Part shown: positions 33,418 to 43,020 of the stretch, piece by piece | Layout: the number at the start of each line of letters is the position of its first letter | How positions within the stretch are numbered: position 1 is the stretch's first letter | Source: Psychroflexus aurantiacus | GTDB taxonomy: Bacteria > Bacteroidota > Bacteroidia > Flavobacteriales > Flavobacteriaceae | Reading direction: 5' to 3' | Length of the DNA stretch: 64,000 bases | NCBI RefSeq assembly: GCF_010820555.1 | Contig: NZ_JAAIKD010000004.1 | Location: 186,001 to 250,000 of the forward strand | Notes under the pieces: generated by a model | What the model saw: only the letters and a program-made list of their open reading frames with translations | What the model was told of the DNA's origin: nothing | Databases searched by the model: none | Position numbers and translations under genes: made by a program

Positions 33418-34167
33418 ATGAATAAAACCATAGATATCAATTGTGATCTTGGAGAAGGAGGGGAGTTTGATGCGGATCTGATGCCTCTTATTTCTTCCTG
33501 CAATATTGCCTGTGGCGGTCATTTTGGTGATGATGAAAGCGTAGTGCAGGCGGTCAGGCTGGCTAAACTGCACCAGGTGCATGTTGGGGCTCATCCGTCC
33601 TATCCGGATACTGAAAATTTTGGTCGGCATTCGCTTGAACTTCCTGCTGAAGACTTGAAACGGCATTTACACCGGCAAATTGACAGGGTAGAGAAAGCCT
33701 GCAAGGCTGAAAACCTTCCGCTGCATCATATCAAACCTCACGGCGCTTTATACAATGATATGCGTAAGCAGCAGACTATAGCAGATTTGATTCTGGAGGT
33801 GGTTACCGAAAGAGAAAAGGAATTGTTTTTATTTACACCGCCTTTTATAAACTTTACTTCTGAGCTTCCAAAGACCATATCACTCTGGATTGAAGGTTTT
33901 GCAGACCGGGCCTATCAAAATGATCTGAGCCTGGTTTCCAGGAAAGAAAAGGGCGCAGTGTTACATGATCCGCTTTTGATTTCTGAAAGCGTTTTAAGCA
34001 TGATTCATAATCAGCAAGTTTTGACGTTGTCCGGTGAAAAAATCAAGCAAACATTCGATACGATTTGTGTGCATAGTGACACGCCAAATGCCCTTAAAAT
34101 TTTACGGCTTTTGAGGTCGAAACTGGTGGAGAGTGGAATCAAAATTGGATCTAAAAATGAAGGATAA
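33418..34167 (+). CDS. pxpA: 5-oxoprolinase subunit A (LamB/YcsF family)
   Basis: A 249-residue LamB/YcsF protein, subunit A of the ATP-dependent 5-oxoprolinase that opens pyroglutamate to glutamate. The signature DINCDLGEGG starts the protein; ISSCNIACGGHFGDD, VGAHPSYPD, HHIKPHGALYNDM and the C-terminal ICVHSDTPNAL are intact. It begins 60 bp after comM and is followed by pxpB with an 11-bp overlap, giving the usual pxpABC order. Confidence 0.95.
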   Translation: MNKTIDINCDLGEGGEFDADLMPLISSCNIACGGHFGDDESVVQAVRLAKLHQVHVGAHPSYPDTENFGRHSLELPAEDLKRHLHRQIDRVEKACKAENLPLHHIKPHGALYNDMRKQQTIADLILEVVTEREKELFLFTPPFINFTSELPKTISLWIEGFADRAYQNDLSLVSRKEKGAVLHDPLLISESVLSMIHNQQVLTLSGEKIKQTFDTICVHSDTPNALKILRLLRSKLVESGIKIGSKNEG

Positions 34168-34864
34168 AATACGTGTTTTTCAGTTCAACGAAACTTCAAT
34201 TCTGATTGAATTTGATTCAGAAATCAATGAAAACCTTTTGCAGATCATCCTAACTCTTAAAGAAAATATAGTTCGTAAAAACGCTCAACATATACTTCAG
34301 GTAATTACTTCATACAATTCATTGTTAGTCATTTACAAATCAACTATAAATAATTTCTATACTCTTAAAAATCAGTTTTTGGAGCTCATTTCTAAGGTAA
34401 AGCTCAACCAAAAACTCGACCTGGAAGTCCGGAAAATACCGGTGTGTTATGAGGAGGATTTCGGCTGGGATCTGCAGTCCTTATCAGAAGAATTAGAGCT
34501 TTCAAAATCTGAAATTATCCGGAGACACACCAAGCCGGTTTACACGGTTTATTTCATCGGATTTCTTCCGGGTTTTCCGTACCTGGGAGGTCTGGATCAA
34601 AGGCTTTATCACCGAAGAAAATCACAACCTCGAACACAAATACCGGCAGGTTCAGTTGGGATTGCCGATAAGCAAACCGGAATTTATCCATCAGATTCTC
34701 CGGGAGGCTGGCAAATAATCGGGAGAAGCCCTGTTACCTTATTCGATCCTGATCACAAAACGCAAATGTGCTATTTGAAAGCCGGGGACAAGATTCAATT
34801 TGAAGCCATTTCCAAAGAAAAATTTGAGTATATTCAATCCAGGTCCAAAAACTTCAATTTTTAA
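34157..34864 (+). CDS. pxpB: 5-oxoprolinase subunit B (KipI family)
   Basis: A ~235-residue KipI-family carboxyltransferase-subdomain protein. Diagnostic segments: IPVCYEEDFGWDL, FIGFLPGFPYLGGLD, RRKSQPRTQIPAGSVGIA and YPSDSPGGWQIIGRSP with the active-site region. ATG at 34157 (Met-Lys-Asp-Lys) overlaps pxpA and is chosen over an upstream start at 34133 inside pxpA. It forms the oxoprolinase complex with PxpA and PxpC; the one-base gap to pxpC indicates translational coupling. Confidence 0.93.
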   Translation: MKDKIRVFQFNETSILIEFDSEINENLLQIILTLKENIVRKNAQHILQVITSYNSLLVIYKSTINNFYTLKNQFLELISKVKLNQKLDLEVRKIPVCYEEDFGWDLQSLSEELELSKSEIIRRHTKPVYTVYFIGFLPGFPYLGGLDQRLYHRRKSQPRTQIPAGSVGIADKQTGIYPSDSPGGWQIIGRSPVTLFDPDHKTQMCYLKAGDKIQFEAISKEKFEYIQSRSKNFNF

Positions 34865-34865
34865 T

Positions 34866-35717
34866 ATGAGCTTACTAATAAAACATCCCGGCTTGTTTTC
34901 AACGGTACAGGACCAGGGACGTAGTGAGGGCATGCCTCAGGGAATCCCGGTTTCCGGGGCCATGGACCTGCACCTGTACAGGTATGCAAATCAGGTTTTA
35001 AACAATACAGAGGATTGTGCCTGTATTGAGTTTTACCAGCAGGGTCTCAAGCTAGAATTTGAAGCGCCGACCTTCATTTGTGTCGCCGCTCTGGATGCTG
35101 TGATTACCTTAAATGCCGCTCAGGCTGTTGTCAATAGTGTTTTACAGGTGAGTAGCGGAGATGTATTAACAATCAAAGAACTGACAAGAGGTAGCTGGGG
35201 TTATGTAGCGGTTAAAGAGGGATTTTTATCTCAAAGTTTACTGGGGAGCCGAAGTTTTTTTAAAGCCTTAACCAGGCACCAAATACAAAAAAATGATCAG
35301 CTTGATTTTTCTGTATTTGAAGGAACGACCGGAGGGGATGTTCTGGCATTGGACACAGACTACTATGCTAAAACCATACTGGAGGTTTACAAGGGGCCGG
35401 AATTTCATAAGCTAAGCGAAACCCTGCAATACCAGCTAAAAACCGCTAAATTCTCGCTTTCAACATCCCAAAATCGAATGGCTTACCAGCTGCAGGAGCG
35501 GTTGGAGAATGAACTGGACGAAATTGTAACAGGGCCTGTCTTGCCAGGAACCATTCAATATACACCTGAGGGTAAGATGATTGTTTTGATGAGGGATGCC
35601 CAGGTAACCGGCGGTTATCCTCGTATTCTTCAGTTATCTGAAAGAGGTATTAATCAGCTTTCTCAGATGCGCACCAAGACCAAATTCACATTCGGGCTTA
35701 CCGAAATAGGTTCATAA
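34866..35717 (+). CDS. pxpC: 5-oxoprolinase subunit C (KipA family, biotin-dependent carboxyltransferase-like)
   Basis: A 283-residue KipA-family protein starting MSLLIKHPGLFSTVQDQGR, the family's usual opening. GIPVSGAMDLHLYRYANQVL and the late VLPGTIQYTPEGKMIVLMRDAQVTGG region (split here: GTIQYTPEGK, MRDAQVTGGYPR) are conserved. The ATG at 34866 is used; an in-frame ATG 66 bp upstream lies within pxpB. Its end overlaps the convergent aldehyde dehydrogenase gene by 20 bp. Confidence 0.92.
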   Translation: MSLLIKHPGLFSTVQDQGRSEGMPQGIPVSGAMDLHLYRYANQVLNNTEDCACIEFYQQGLKLEFEAPTFICVAALDAVITLNAAQAVVNSVLQVSSGDVLTIKELTRGSWGYVAVKEGFLSQSLLGSRSFFKALTRHQIQKNDQLDFSVFEGTTGGDVLALDTDYYAKTILEVYKGPEFHKLSETLQYQLKTAKFSLSTSQNRMAYQLQERLENELDEIVTGPVLPGTIQYTPEGKMIVLMRDAQVTGGYPRILQLSERGINQLSQMRTKTKFTFGLTEIGS

Positions 35718-37074
35718 ACGACTTAAAGGAATCCACATGGGTATAAGGCGGATATTTAATGGGAATGTCCAGCCAAGTTTTGCGGTTTACGATGGATTTC
35801 TTTCTGGTAAAGGTTTCAAAAGAAGCTTTGCCGTGATAATTTCCAAGTCCGCTAGCACCTACACCACCAAAGGGGAGCTTGTCGTTTACAAAATGAACAA
35901 TGGTATCGTTTATAACCCCACCACCAAAATCAAAGTTTTCGTTGACGCGTTTGATAAAGTCCTTTCTTTCACTGAACACATAGAGGGACAAGGGCTTATC
36001 GAAAGTGGTGATTGTGGTTTCCAGTTCATCGAAGGATGAGTAAGAATAGAGTGGTAAAATGGGACCGAAAATTTCTTCTTCCATAAGGGAAGATGAAAAA
36101 TCTGGAGACTCCACGAGCGTTGGTGCCAGGAAATTGGTTTCAGGATCGCTGTCACCGCCATAAATGATGTCCTGATCTTTTAACAGGCCTGTCAGTCTTT
36201 CAAAATGATCCTCATGAATAAGTCTTGCATAGTCTGTAAAATTGCCATCCGCATAAAATGTTTTTAAAGTGAAGATCAATTTTTCCTGAAATTCAGCCTT
36301 TATGGAAGCATCAACAAGCAAATAGTCCGGGGCGATGCAGGTTTGCCCTGCATTCAGAAACTTACCCCAGCAAATACGCTTGGCTGCCACATCGAGATTG
36401 GCCGAAGCATCGACAATACAGGGATTTTTTCCGCCCAGCTCCAGTGTATGTGGTGTCATGTGCTCAGCGATTTGCTGAGAAACTATACGTCCTACAGTGA
36501 CACTTCCCGTAAAGAAAACATAATCCCATTGCTGTTCGAGCAATAGTTTAGCCGTTTCAACCGCCCCCTGAATGACTTTGGCCTGCTGAGCTTCAAATAC
36601 CTCGCTGATGATTTTTTCTAAAATATCGGCTGTGTAAGGCGCGTGTTCTGAGGGTTTAAGCACAACGGTGTTTCCGGAGGCGATGGCTCCAATCACAGGC
36701 GTAATCGCTAACTGGAAAGGATAATTCCAGGGTGCTATCACTAGGACTTTACCCCAGGGCACGTGGTAAATCTTGTCTGAAGAAGGAAAGTTAAGCCAGG
36801 CTGAAGAAACCGATTTAGGCTTAGACCAGTGCTTGAGTTTTTTAATAAACAGGTTGAGTTCTTTATAAGCTACAAAAAGCTCTGAAGTCAGGACTTCAAA
36901 TTCTGGTTTTTGAAAATCCTTGTATACTGCCTTTACAATCTCTTTTTCATGGGCCTTTATGCTGGATTTCAGCTTCTTCAAAATAGAAATGCGTTCTTTG
37001 ACTGAAGTTTTGGAACTGGATTTGAAAAATTGTTGCTGTGATTGTAGTAAATCTTTGATGTCGCCTTCCTGCAT
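35698..37074 (-). CDS. Aldehyde dehydrogenase, class 3-like NAD(P)-dependent
   Basis: A 458-residue cytoplasmic aldehyde dehydrogenase. The short length and absence of the oligomerisation tail fit the ALDH3/YwdH branch, which oxidises medium-chain aliphatic or aromatic aldehydes. Catalytic features: WNYPFQLAITP (oxyanion Asn), the cofactor segment VVLKPSEHAP, FFTGSVTVGR, general-base Glu in LELGGKNPCIV and nucleophile Cys in NAGQTCIAPDY. Physiological substrate is not evident. It faces the pxp operon with a short 3' overlap; no functional link is apparent. Confidence 0.93.
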   Translation of the reverse strand: MQEGDIKDLLQSQQQFFKSSSKTSVKERISILKKLKSSIKAHEKEIVKAVYKDFQKPEFEVLTSELFVAYKELNLFIKKLKHWSKPKSVSSAWLNFPSSDKIYHVPWGKVLVIAPWNYPFQLAITPVIGAIASGNTVVLKPSEHAPYTADILEKIISEVFEAQQAKVIQGAVETAKLLLEQQWDYVFFTGSVTVGRIVSQQIAEHMTPHTLELGGKNPCIVDASANLDVAAKRICWGKFLNAGQTCIAPDYLLVDASIKAEFQEKLIFTLKTFYADGNFTDYARLIHEDHFERLTGLLKDQDIIYGGDSDPETNFLAPTLVESPDFSSSLMEEEIFGPILPLYSYSSFDELETTITTFDKPLSLYVFSERKDFIKRVNENFDFGGGVINDTIVHFVNDKLPFGGVGASGLGNYHGKASFETFTRKKSIVNRKTWLDIPIKYPPYTHVDSFKSFMNLFR

Positions 37075-37178
37075 GTTTTTGTTTTTTTAAATTTGAATTT
37101 TAATGAAATAAAATTCAGTGGTAATCAGTTATTAATACCCTAAAGATACCGTTATTTGTAGTGATTAATTGAAATAAA

Positions 37179-38936
37179 ATGGAAATAAACCAAAAGTCTT
37201 TTATCTTTTTTTTATTCGGAATTCTAATGTTTTCTCAGGGCTTTGCGCAGCGCGATACCATTAGTACTGATAAACTTATCATCATTAAACAATATTCACC
37301 GACGGTGAATGATGCCTTTAAAATAAAACAAAAACCAAGTGTAAAAGATACCATTAAGCAAAAACGAAAAGCGGTTTCTTATTCATTTGTCGATGTCCCC
37401 GTGGCATCAACCTTTACTCCCGCCAAGGGTACGGCCTCTGGTGTAAGAATGGCTCCTCCACAGAAAAAATACGAAAATTATGCCAGGTTTGGTGCGGGAA
37501 ATTACTCCACTATTCTTGCTGACTTTTATAGTAATTTCAATCTTAATCCCGATCGTAATATCGATGTTCAATTTTCTCATTTGTCATCACAGGGGGGCAT
37601 AGAAGATGTGGTTTTGGATGATGATTTTTCAAATACCTTACTCGGTTTAAACCTGACTTCTAAAGACCGTGATTTCGACTGGAATTCAGGAATCGAATTA
37701 AACCACAGAGAGGTGAATTATTATGGAGTTTCCGATGATTTAGTGTCTCAGATACCCGAACAGGAGTTTAGTTCAATCGATCCCAAACAAACCTATACAA
37801 AGCTTGCAGCGCTTGGAGGAATTCAGTTTCATGATAGCTTTCTCAAAGAAGGCGAAGTCCTCATTCAGAATTTCACCGATGATTACAGCAGTTCTGAGCA
37901 GCTTTTGGCACTGAGTTCCCGGGTTGAAATTCCTTTAGGCTATGAGATTTTATCTTTGAATGGAGACTTTAGGTTTTTAAACGGAACTTTTCAAACTGCA
38001 TTTTACGATACAAACGAGATCAATTATCAGCAGTTTCAGGCGGGTTTAAACCCTTTTGTTGATTTGACTTTTGACAACCTGAATCTAAAGCTAGGAGCCA
38101 GGGCGGTCTTTTTCAATGATTTTGAGGCAGGTTCAAGCGAGGTTTTCTTTTATCCGGATGTGGAAGCTGAGATTTTCCTGAATCAGGAAAGTCTCAAAAT
38201 CAACCTGGGGGTAAAAGGGGGCTTAACACAAAACACTTATGAAAATTTCAGTTCAGAAAATCCCTTTGTGTCTCCAACCTTACTGATCAGACCAAGTGAC
38301 CAGCAGTATAAGGCCTTCGCCGGCTTCTCTGCAAAGCTTCTAAGCGATTTATCGCTTTCTGCTGAAGCCAGTTATTCCAGTACAAAGGATTATGCCTTAT
38401 TTAAAGCTAACCCAAATCTTGATAATTCGTCTGCATCCAGAAGAAATTTTGATTACGGGAATTCTTTTGATGTAGTTTACAGCGATTTGGAAATAGCCAG
38501 TATATCGGCTGATTTGGCGTTTCAGGCGGATAGTGATTTCACGTTAGGTCTGTATGGCCGCTACTCCAATTTTTCAACTGAAGCAGACGAGGAGGCATGG
38601 AATTTACCGGAACTGGAACTAAAAGCCTATGCCAATTATGACTTTACAAAAAACTGGAATTTTTCTGCCTCGCTATTCTATATAGGTGAACGGAAAGATG
38701 CGTTTGAGAACGTTTTGATTGCGTCAAATGGTTTACCGATTTCGAGTGGACAGACCACTGTTTCCATCGACGGCTTTTTAGACCTTAATGCGTCGGTAGA
38801 ATATCGAATTATTCCAAGACTTTCCGCATTTGTAAATGCCCGTAACCTTTTGAACAATGCATATAACCGCTGGCAGAACTATGAAGTTCAAGGCCTGCAA
38901 GTCACAGGAGGGATGATTTATCAGTTTGACTGGTAA
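37179..38936 (+). CDS. Outer-membrane beta-barrel protein, TonB-dependent-receptor-like without plug
   Basis: A 585-residue secreted protein with signal peptide (MFSQGFAQ end) and, after a short periplasmic stretch (LIIIKQYSPTVNDAFKIKQ), an all-beta barrel of alternating aromatic/polar strands ending in QVTGGMIYQFDW with terminal aromatic residue, the BAM recognition end. The C-terminal LNASVEYRIIPRLSAFVNAR stretch (VEYRIIPRLSAFVNARNLLN) is the TonB-receptor-like end. No plug domain or TonB box is present, so it is probably a barrel porin or structural protein related to TBDRs. Function unknown. Confidence 0.75.
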   Translation: MEINQKSFIFFLFGILMFSQGFAQRDTISTDKLIIIKQYSPTVNDAFKIKQKPSVKDTIKQKRKAVSYSFVDVPVASTFTPAKGTASGVRMAPPQKKYENYARFGAGNYSTILADFYSNFNLNPDRNIDVQFSHLSSQGGIEDVVLDDDFSNTLLGLNLTSKDRDFDWNSGIELNHREVNYYGVSDDLVSQIPEQEFSSIDPKQTYTKLAALGGIQFHDSFLKEGEVLIQNFTDDYSSSEQLLALSSRVEIPLGYEILSLNGDFRFLNGTFQTAFYDTNEINYQQFQAGLNPFVDLTFDNLNLKLGARAVFFNDFEAGSSEVFFYPDVEAEIFLNQESLKINLGVKGGLTQNTYENFSSENPFVSPTLLIRPSDQQYKAFAGFSAKLLSDLSLSAEASYSSTKDYALFKANPNLDNSSASRRNFDYGNSFDVVYSDLEIASISADLAFQADSDFTLGLYGRYSNFSTEADEEAWNLPELELKAYANYDFTKNWNFSASLFYIGERKDAFENVLIASNGLPISSGQTTVSIDGFLDLNASVEYRIIPRLSAFVNARNLLNNAYNRWQNYEVQGLQVTGGMIYQFDW

Positions 38937-39028
38937 ACCTTATCTTAATTTTCTTAACGAAAAGGAAACATTGAACAATTTTATTTAAGTAGATTTGTGA
39001 TTTCTAACTTCTGAAACACCATAATTAA

Positions 39029-40162
39029 ATGGCCGATAAATTCAAGCGTCACGATCGAGATCGCCCTTATTTAAATGTTCTCGATTTTCTCTCAGAGGAA
39101 AAGACATTTTTGACCATAGTTGTCGTTGGTCTTATTATCGCAGCTACATCTACAACAAACGCCAATCTCGCCATGTGGGTTGGCTTCTTTTTTGCTGCGT
39201 ATGCCGCTGTCGCCAACGACAGTATTCAATCCTTAGGTACATTTATCGAAAGTAATAAAGCCAAAAAATGGTGGATATTATGGCTCTTTATCGGAGGTAT
39301 ATTTTTGATAACTGTTGCCTTTAGTTACATCTATTTTGACGGCGATGTCACATACCAGAGACTGACCAATCCGGATGGATCAACAGATTATCCCCACCCC
39401 GATAAATTCACCTTTTTCCAGGTCATAGCTCCACTGGTCTTACTGATACTGACCAGGTTGAAAATGCCTGTTTCTACAACTTTTCTTCTGCTTAGTGTTT
39501 TTAGTGCCAACACCTCAGGGATAACCTCGGTTATTCTTAAAAGCTGGTCCGGTTACCTCCTGGCTTTTGTGGTATCCTTTTTCATTTGGTATTTGTCTTA
39601 CAATACCATCAGAAAATACTTTAAGAGCCGAAAACACAGTAACTACTGGGTACCTCTGCAGTGGGCCGTGAGTGGTGCGCTCTGGGCAACCTGGGTGATG
39701 CAGGACGGTGCCAATATTGCCGTGTACCTGCCGAGAGAGCAAAACCTGCTTCAGTTTTCAATATTTGCCCTGACCATTTTCTTCGGCTTAGGCCTGTTGT
39801 TTTATCTCAGAGGAGATAAAATTCAAGGTGTTGTGAGTGAGAAAACCAGGGTTTCGGATATTCGTGCTGCAACACTTATCGATTTATCCTACGTCATTTT
39901 ACTGATTTATAAACTTTTTATTTCAACGGTTCCCATGAGTACCACCTGGGTGTTTTTAGGAATTATCGGAGGGCGTGAAATTGCCATAAGTATATCCCGA
40001 AAGAAAAGAGGAAACAAACACAAAAAAAGAGCGACGCGTATGATTGCAAAAGATTTTCTGTATGCCATGATAGGTCTTTTGGTTTCCATAGTTCTTGCTG
40101 CCAGTGGTAATGCTGCCATCCGCAAAGAAATTTTCCAATCCTTTACAAATTTATTCACATGA
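39029..40162 (+). CDS. PiT/PHO4-like inner-membrane transporter (divergent)
   Basis: A 377-residue polytopic protein with about nine or ten membrane segments. Two pairs of motifs recall the inverted repeat of PiT phosphate permeases: AAVANDSIQSLGTF and MQDGANIAVYLP (compare GANDVANA), and MPVSTTFLLLSVF and VPMSTTWVFLGIIGGRE (compare PVSTTH). It lacks the large PiT loop. Substrate is unknown; phosphate, sulfate or another anion is possible. Its stop overlaps the start of the amidohydrolase gene (ATGA), indicating co-translation. Confidence 0.65.
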   Translation: MADKFKRHDRDRPYLNVLDFLSEEKTFLTIVVVGLIIAATSTTNANLAMWVGFFFAAYAAVANDSIQSLGTFIESNKAKKWWILWLFIGGIFLITVAFSYIYFDGDVTYQRLTNPDGSTDYPHPDKFTFFQVIAPLVLLILTRLKMPVSTTFLLLSVFSANTSGITSVILKSWSGYLLAFVVSFFIWYLSYNTIRKYFKSRKHSNYWVPLQWAVSGALWATWVMQDGANIAVYLPREQNLLQFSIFALTIFFGLGLLFYLRGDKIQGVVSEKTRVSDIRAATLIDLSYVILLIYKLFISTVPMSTTWVFLGIIGGREIAISISRKKRGNKHKKRATRMIAKDFLYAMIGLLVSIVLAASGNAAIRKEIFQSFTNLFT

Positions 40163-41802
40163 AATATCTAGTTGTTGTTCCTGTTTTAATTTTGAATTTT
40201 ATTTTTCTGAGTTGTAATCCGCAGGAACAGGTGGATTTATTGGTCACCAATGCGAAGGCTTATACTGTAGATGAAGACTTTTCCATTGCGGAAGCTTTTG
40301 CTGTGACCGACGGAAAGATCATTGAAGTGGGAACCACTGCAGAACTGATGAGTAAATACTCAGCAGCTGAAGTTATCAATGCTGAAGGTAAAACCATTTT
40401 ACCGGGTCTTATCGATGCTCACGCCCATCTTTATAATTTGGGCTTAAAATTGGCCAGAGTAGACCTTGATGCGACTGTAAGCTATGAAGATGTTATTAAC
40501 CGAATTCAGGTCTTTCAAAAGAAATATCCGGAAACTAAATATATCATAGGGAGAGGCTGGGATCAAAACGACTGGGATATCCAGGAATTCCCTACAAAAG
40601 ACACCCTGGATTTATTATTTCCAGATATCCCTGTCGCCTTAACCCGGATTGACGGTCATGCGATGATTGTGAATCAGGCGGCTCTAGATAAGGCAGGAAT
40701 TGATGAATCGACTGAAATCTTTGGCGGAGAAATTCAGAAAAAAGAGGGAAAACTCACTGGAATCCTGATCGATAACCCCATGTCAGTGATTAAAGCCACT
40801 TTTCCGGAAGTGGATAAGGAGGCTCAGACCCGTGCTTTAAAATCTGCTGAAGACATAGCCATTTCACTTGGTTTGACAAGCCTTGTCGATGCGGGATTAA
40901 ATGCTGATGTCATTCATCTGATTAATGACTTACATGAGCAGAATGAGCTCAAACTGCGGATTTATGCGATGTTGAGTAATACAGAAGAAAATATAAGCGA
41001 ATTTTTGGACTCAGGTATTTTAAAAACCGATCGTTTGAATGTAAGGTCTATTAAGGTCTATGCGGATGGTGCCCTGGGGTCCAGAGGTGCCGTTTTGAAA
41101 GAACCCTATTCAGATTTGGATCATCATTTTGGAAGTATGATTATAGATCTTGACGATTTTCAAAAGCTTGCTAAACGCATCCATGGTTCTGAATTTCAAA
41201 TGAATACACACGCCATAGGAGACTCTGCAAACTATGTAGTCTTAAAAACCTATGAGGAGTTGTTGAAGAAGGATTCGGATAAACGCTGGCGTGTTGAACA
41301 TGCTCAGGTCATGGACGAATCTGATTTTAAATATTTCGATGGAGAGAACATAATACCATCTGTACAGCCAACGCATGCCACAAGCGATATGTACTGGGCT
41401 GAGGACCGGTTGGGAGCAGAGAGAATAGGAGGTGCTTATGCTTATAAAACTTTACTGGAGTATGCAGGCAAAGTAGCCTTGGGAACAGATTTTCCTATTG
41501 AAAACGTGAATCCATTTCTGACGTTTTATGCCGCCGTTGCAAGGAAAGACCTTAAGGGCTATCCTGAAGGTGGTTTTAATGCGGATGAAAAACTAAGCCG
41601 GGAACAAACCTTAAAAGGCATGACCATCTGGGCTGCCTATGCCAATTTTGAAGAAAACGAAAAAGGCAGCCTGGAGGCAGGTAAATTTGCAGATTTCATT
41701 ATCGTCGATAAAAACCCCATGGAGATTGAAGAAAGCGAAATTCCAGATATAAAAGTGCTTTCTACTTTTATTGATGGAGAACAGGTTTTTGAACTTAACT
41801 AA
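40159..41802 (+). CDS. Amidohydrolase, YtcJ-like, lipoprotein
   Basis: A 547-residue metal-dependent hydrolase of the amidohydrolase superfamily, YtcJ branch. An N-terminal lipobox (NFIFLSC) anchors it. Metal and active-site features: GLIDAHAHLYNLG, GRGWDQNDW, the carbamate/metal region KVYADGALGSRGA, NTHAIGDSAN, WRVEHAQVMD and GTDFPIENVNP near the end. The usual annotation is an N-substituted formamide deformylase-like or dipeptidase-like enzyme; substrate is not known. Overlaps the PiT-like gene by 4 bp and faces a methyltransferase gene. Confidence 0.88.
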   Translation: MKYLVVVPVLILNFIFLSCNPQEQVDLLVTNAKAYTVDEDFSIAEAFAVTDGKIIEVGTTAELMSKYSAAEVINAEGKTILPGLIDAHAHLYNLGLKLARVDLDATVSYEDVINRIQVFQKKYPETKYIIGRGWDQNDWDIQEFPTKDTLDLLFPDIPVALTRIDGHAMIVNQAALDKAGIDESTEIFGGEIQKKEGKLTGILIDNPMSVIKATFPEVDKEAQTRALKSAEDIAISLGLTSLVDAGLNADVIHLINDLHEQNELKLRIYAMLSNTEENISEFLDSGILKTDRLNVRSIKVYADGALGSRGAVLKEPYSDLDHHFGSMIIDLDDFQKLAKRIHGSEFQMNTHAIGDSANYVVLKTYEELLKKDSDKRWRVEHAQVMDESDFKYFDGENIIPSVQPTHATSDMYWAEDRLGAERIGGAYAYKTLLEYAGKVALGTDFPIENVNPFLTFYAAVARKDLKGYPEGGFNADEKLSREQTLKGMTIWAAYANFEENEKGSLEAGKFADFIIVDKNPMEIEESEIPDIKVLSTFIDGEQVFELN

Positions 41803-42502
41803 GCCCTAGTTTGGCCAGGAAACTATAGTGTTCATCTTCGTAGATGAGCTCGCACTGAAAGCCTTCTTTCTGTGCTTCAGTTTTCAGCAAAGCAAAATCA
41901 AGGTATAGCCAGGGAAATGAATCCGATACCTGCTTTTTATAGCTGGTTTTGAACTTCATTTCACCATAATAAGCATCCTCTTCCAAAATCTCGTCTTCGT
42001 AAAGAAAAATCAGGTCTGAAGAATCCAGTAATACTTGACTATCAGGCTTCATCAGCGCTTTTAATTTCTGAAAGAAAACAGGTAAATTCTTTAGCGTTTG
42101 CGCAATGCCAATGCCATTCATCAAGAGTAGAATCGTATCAAATTTTTGCTGATTAAGCTCAAAGAAATCCATTTGCAGAGCTTCTTCGAGTCCTCTTTTT
42201 CGACAGGTCTGAATGCATTTTTCAGAAATATCGATGGGCAAAATCTCGTGGCCTTTAGCTTTCAGTTCTAAACTATGACTTCCCGCACAGCATCCCACAT
42301 CCAAAACCCTTCCCCGGCATAAATCAAGAGCCAGTTGCTCCAGTTCAGGCATGTCTTTATAGGTTCTGAACAGATAGTCAACAGGGATTTCATCGTCGTA
42401 AAAATCTGCATGGTGAACGCTGATGGGCGTTCGATCTTTTTTAAAAAAGTAGTTTTCCACGGCAAGACCAAATATATCTTTGGAAGATGGCTTAAGATTC
42501 AA
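41795..42502 (-). CDS. Class I SAM-dependent methyltransferase
   Basis: About 235 residues with the Rossmann SAM site VLDVGCCAGSHSLEL (motif I), an acidic loop IDISEKC and motif IV-like FDTILLLMNGIGIAQTL. The open frame extends to an ATG at 42580 inside the divergent gene, but no Met lies between. The TTG at 42500-42502 (Leu-Asn-Leu-Lys-Pro) gives a start that does not run through the neighbour and is preferred, with doubt. Substrate unknown; the overall pattern resembles small-molecule methyltransferases. It ends overlapping the amidohydrolase stop by 8 bp. Confidence 0.78.
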   Translation of the reverse strand: MNLKPSSKDIFGLAVENYFFKKDRTPISVHHADFYDDEIPVDYLFRTYKDMPELEQLALDLCRGRVLDVGCCAGSHSLELKAKGHEILPIDISEKCIQTCRKRGLEEALQMDFFELNQQKFDTILLLMNGIGIAQTLKNLPVFFQKLKALMKPDSQVLLDSSDLIFLYEDEILEEDAYYGEMKFKTSYKKQVSDSFPWLYLDFALLKTEAQKEGFQCELIYEDEHYSFLAKLGLS

Positions 42503-42525
42503 ATTGTAGATTTTATATTTGTAAA

Positions 42526-43020
42526 ATGGATGAATTTCTGAACGGCTTACCCAGTCTCGCCAAAGATAAACATAAAACACACAAGGATTTTTTCAAACGT
42601 TTAAAAAAGCGCCCTCCAAAGCACCTGGATCAGACCATGCAAAGTCTGCATGATGAAACCTTTGAGGAAGTGGATTGCTTAACTTGTGCCAATTGCTGTA
42701 AAACAACCGGACCCCTGTTTACCAATAAAGATATTGAGCGTTTATCTAAACATTTCAGAATGAAAGCCTCAGCATTCATCTCTACTTACCTCAGGATTGA
42801 TGAAGATAAGGATTATGTGCTGCAGAGTGTGCCCTGTCCGTTTTTGGGTTCAGATAATTACTGTTCAGTTTATCAGGTAAGACCCAAAGCCTGTGCGGAG
42901 TTCCCGCATACCAACCGAAAAAAGTTTCAGCAGATTTCCAACCTTACTTTAAAAAATGTTGAAATTTGTCCGGCAGCTTTTAAAGTAGTCGAAAAAATGA
43001 TGGAACGCCTTAAGTTGTGA
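42526..43020 (+). CDS. YkgJ-type cysteine cluster protein
   Basis: A 164-residue protein of the YkgJ family, thought to bind zinc or an iron-sulfur cluster. The Cys pattern is complete: CLTCANCCK near residue 55, CPFL near 105, CSVY, CAEFPH and a late CPAAF. No catalytic role is established for the family. It is divergent from the methyltransferase gene, separated by a short region with a TATATTTG element, and its end overlaps the PLP decarboxylase end by 11 bp. Confidence 0.88.
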   Translation: MDEFLNGLPSLAKDKHKTHKDFFKRLKKRPPKHLDQTMQSLHDETFEEVDCLTCANCCKTTGPLFTNKDIERLSKHFRMKASAFISTYLRIDEDKDYVLQSVPCPFLGSDNYCSVYQVRPKACAEFPHTNRKKFQQISNLTLKNVEICPAAFKVVEKMMERLKL

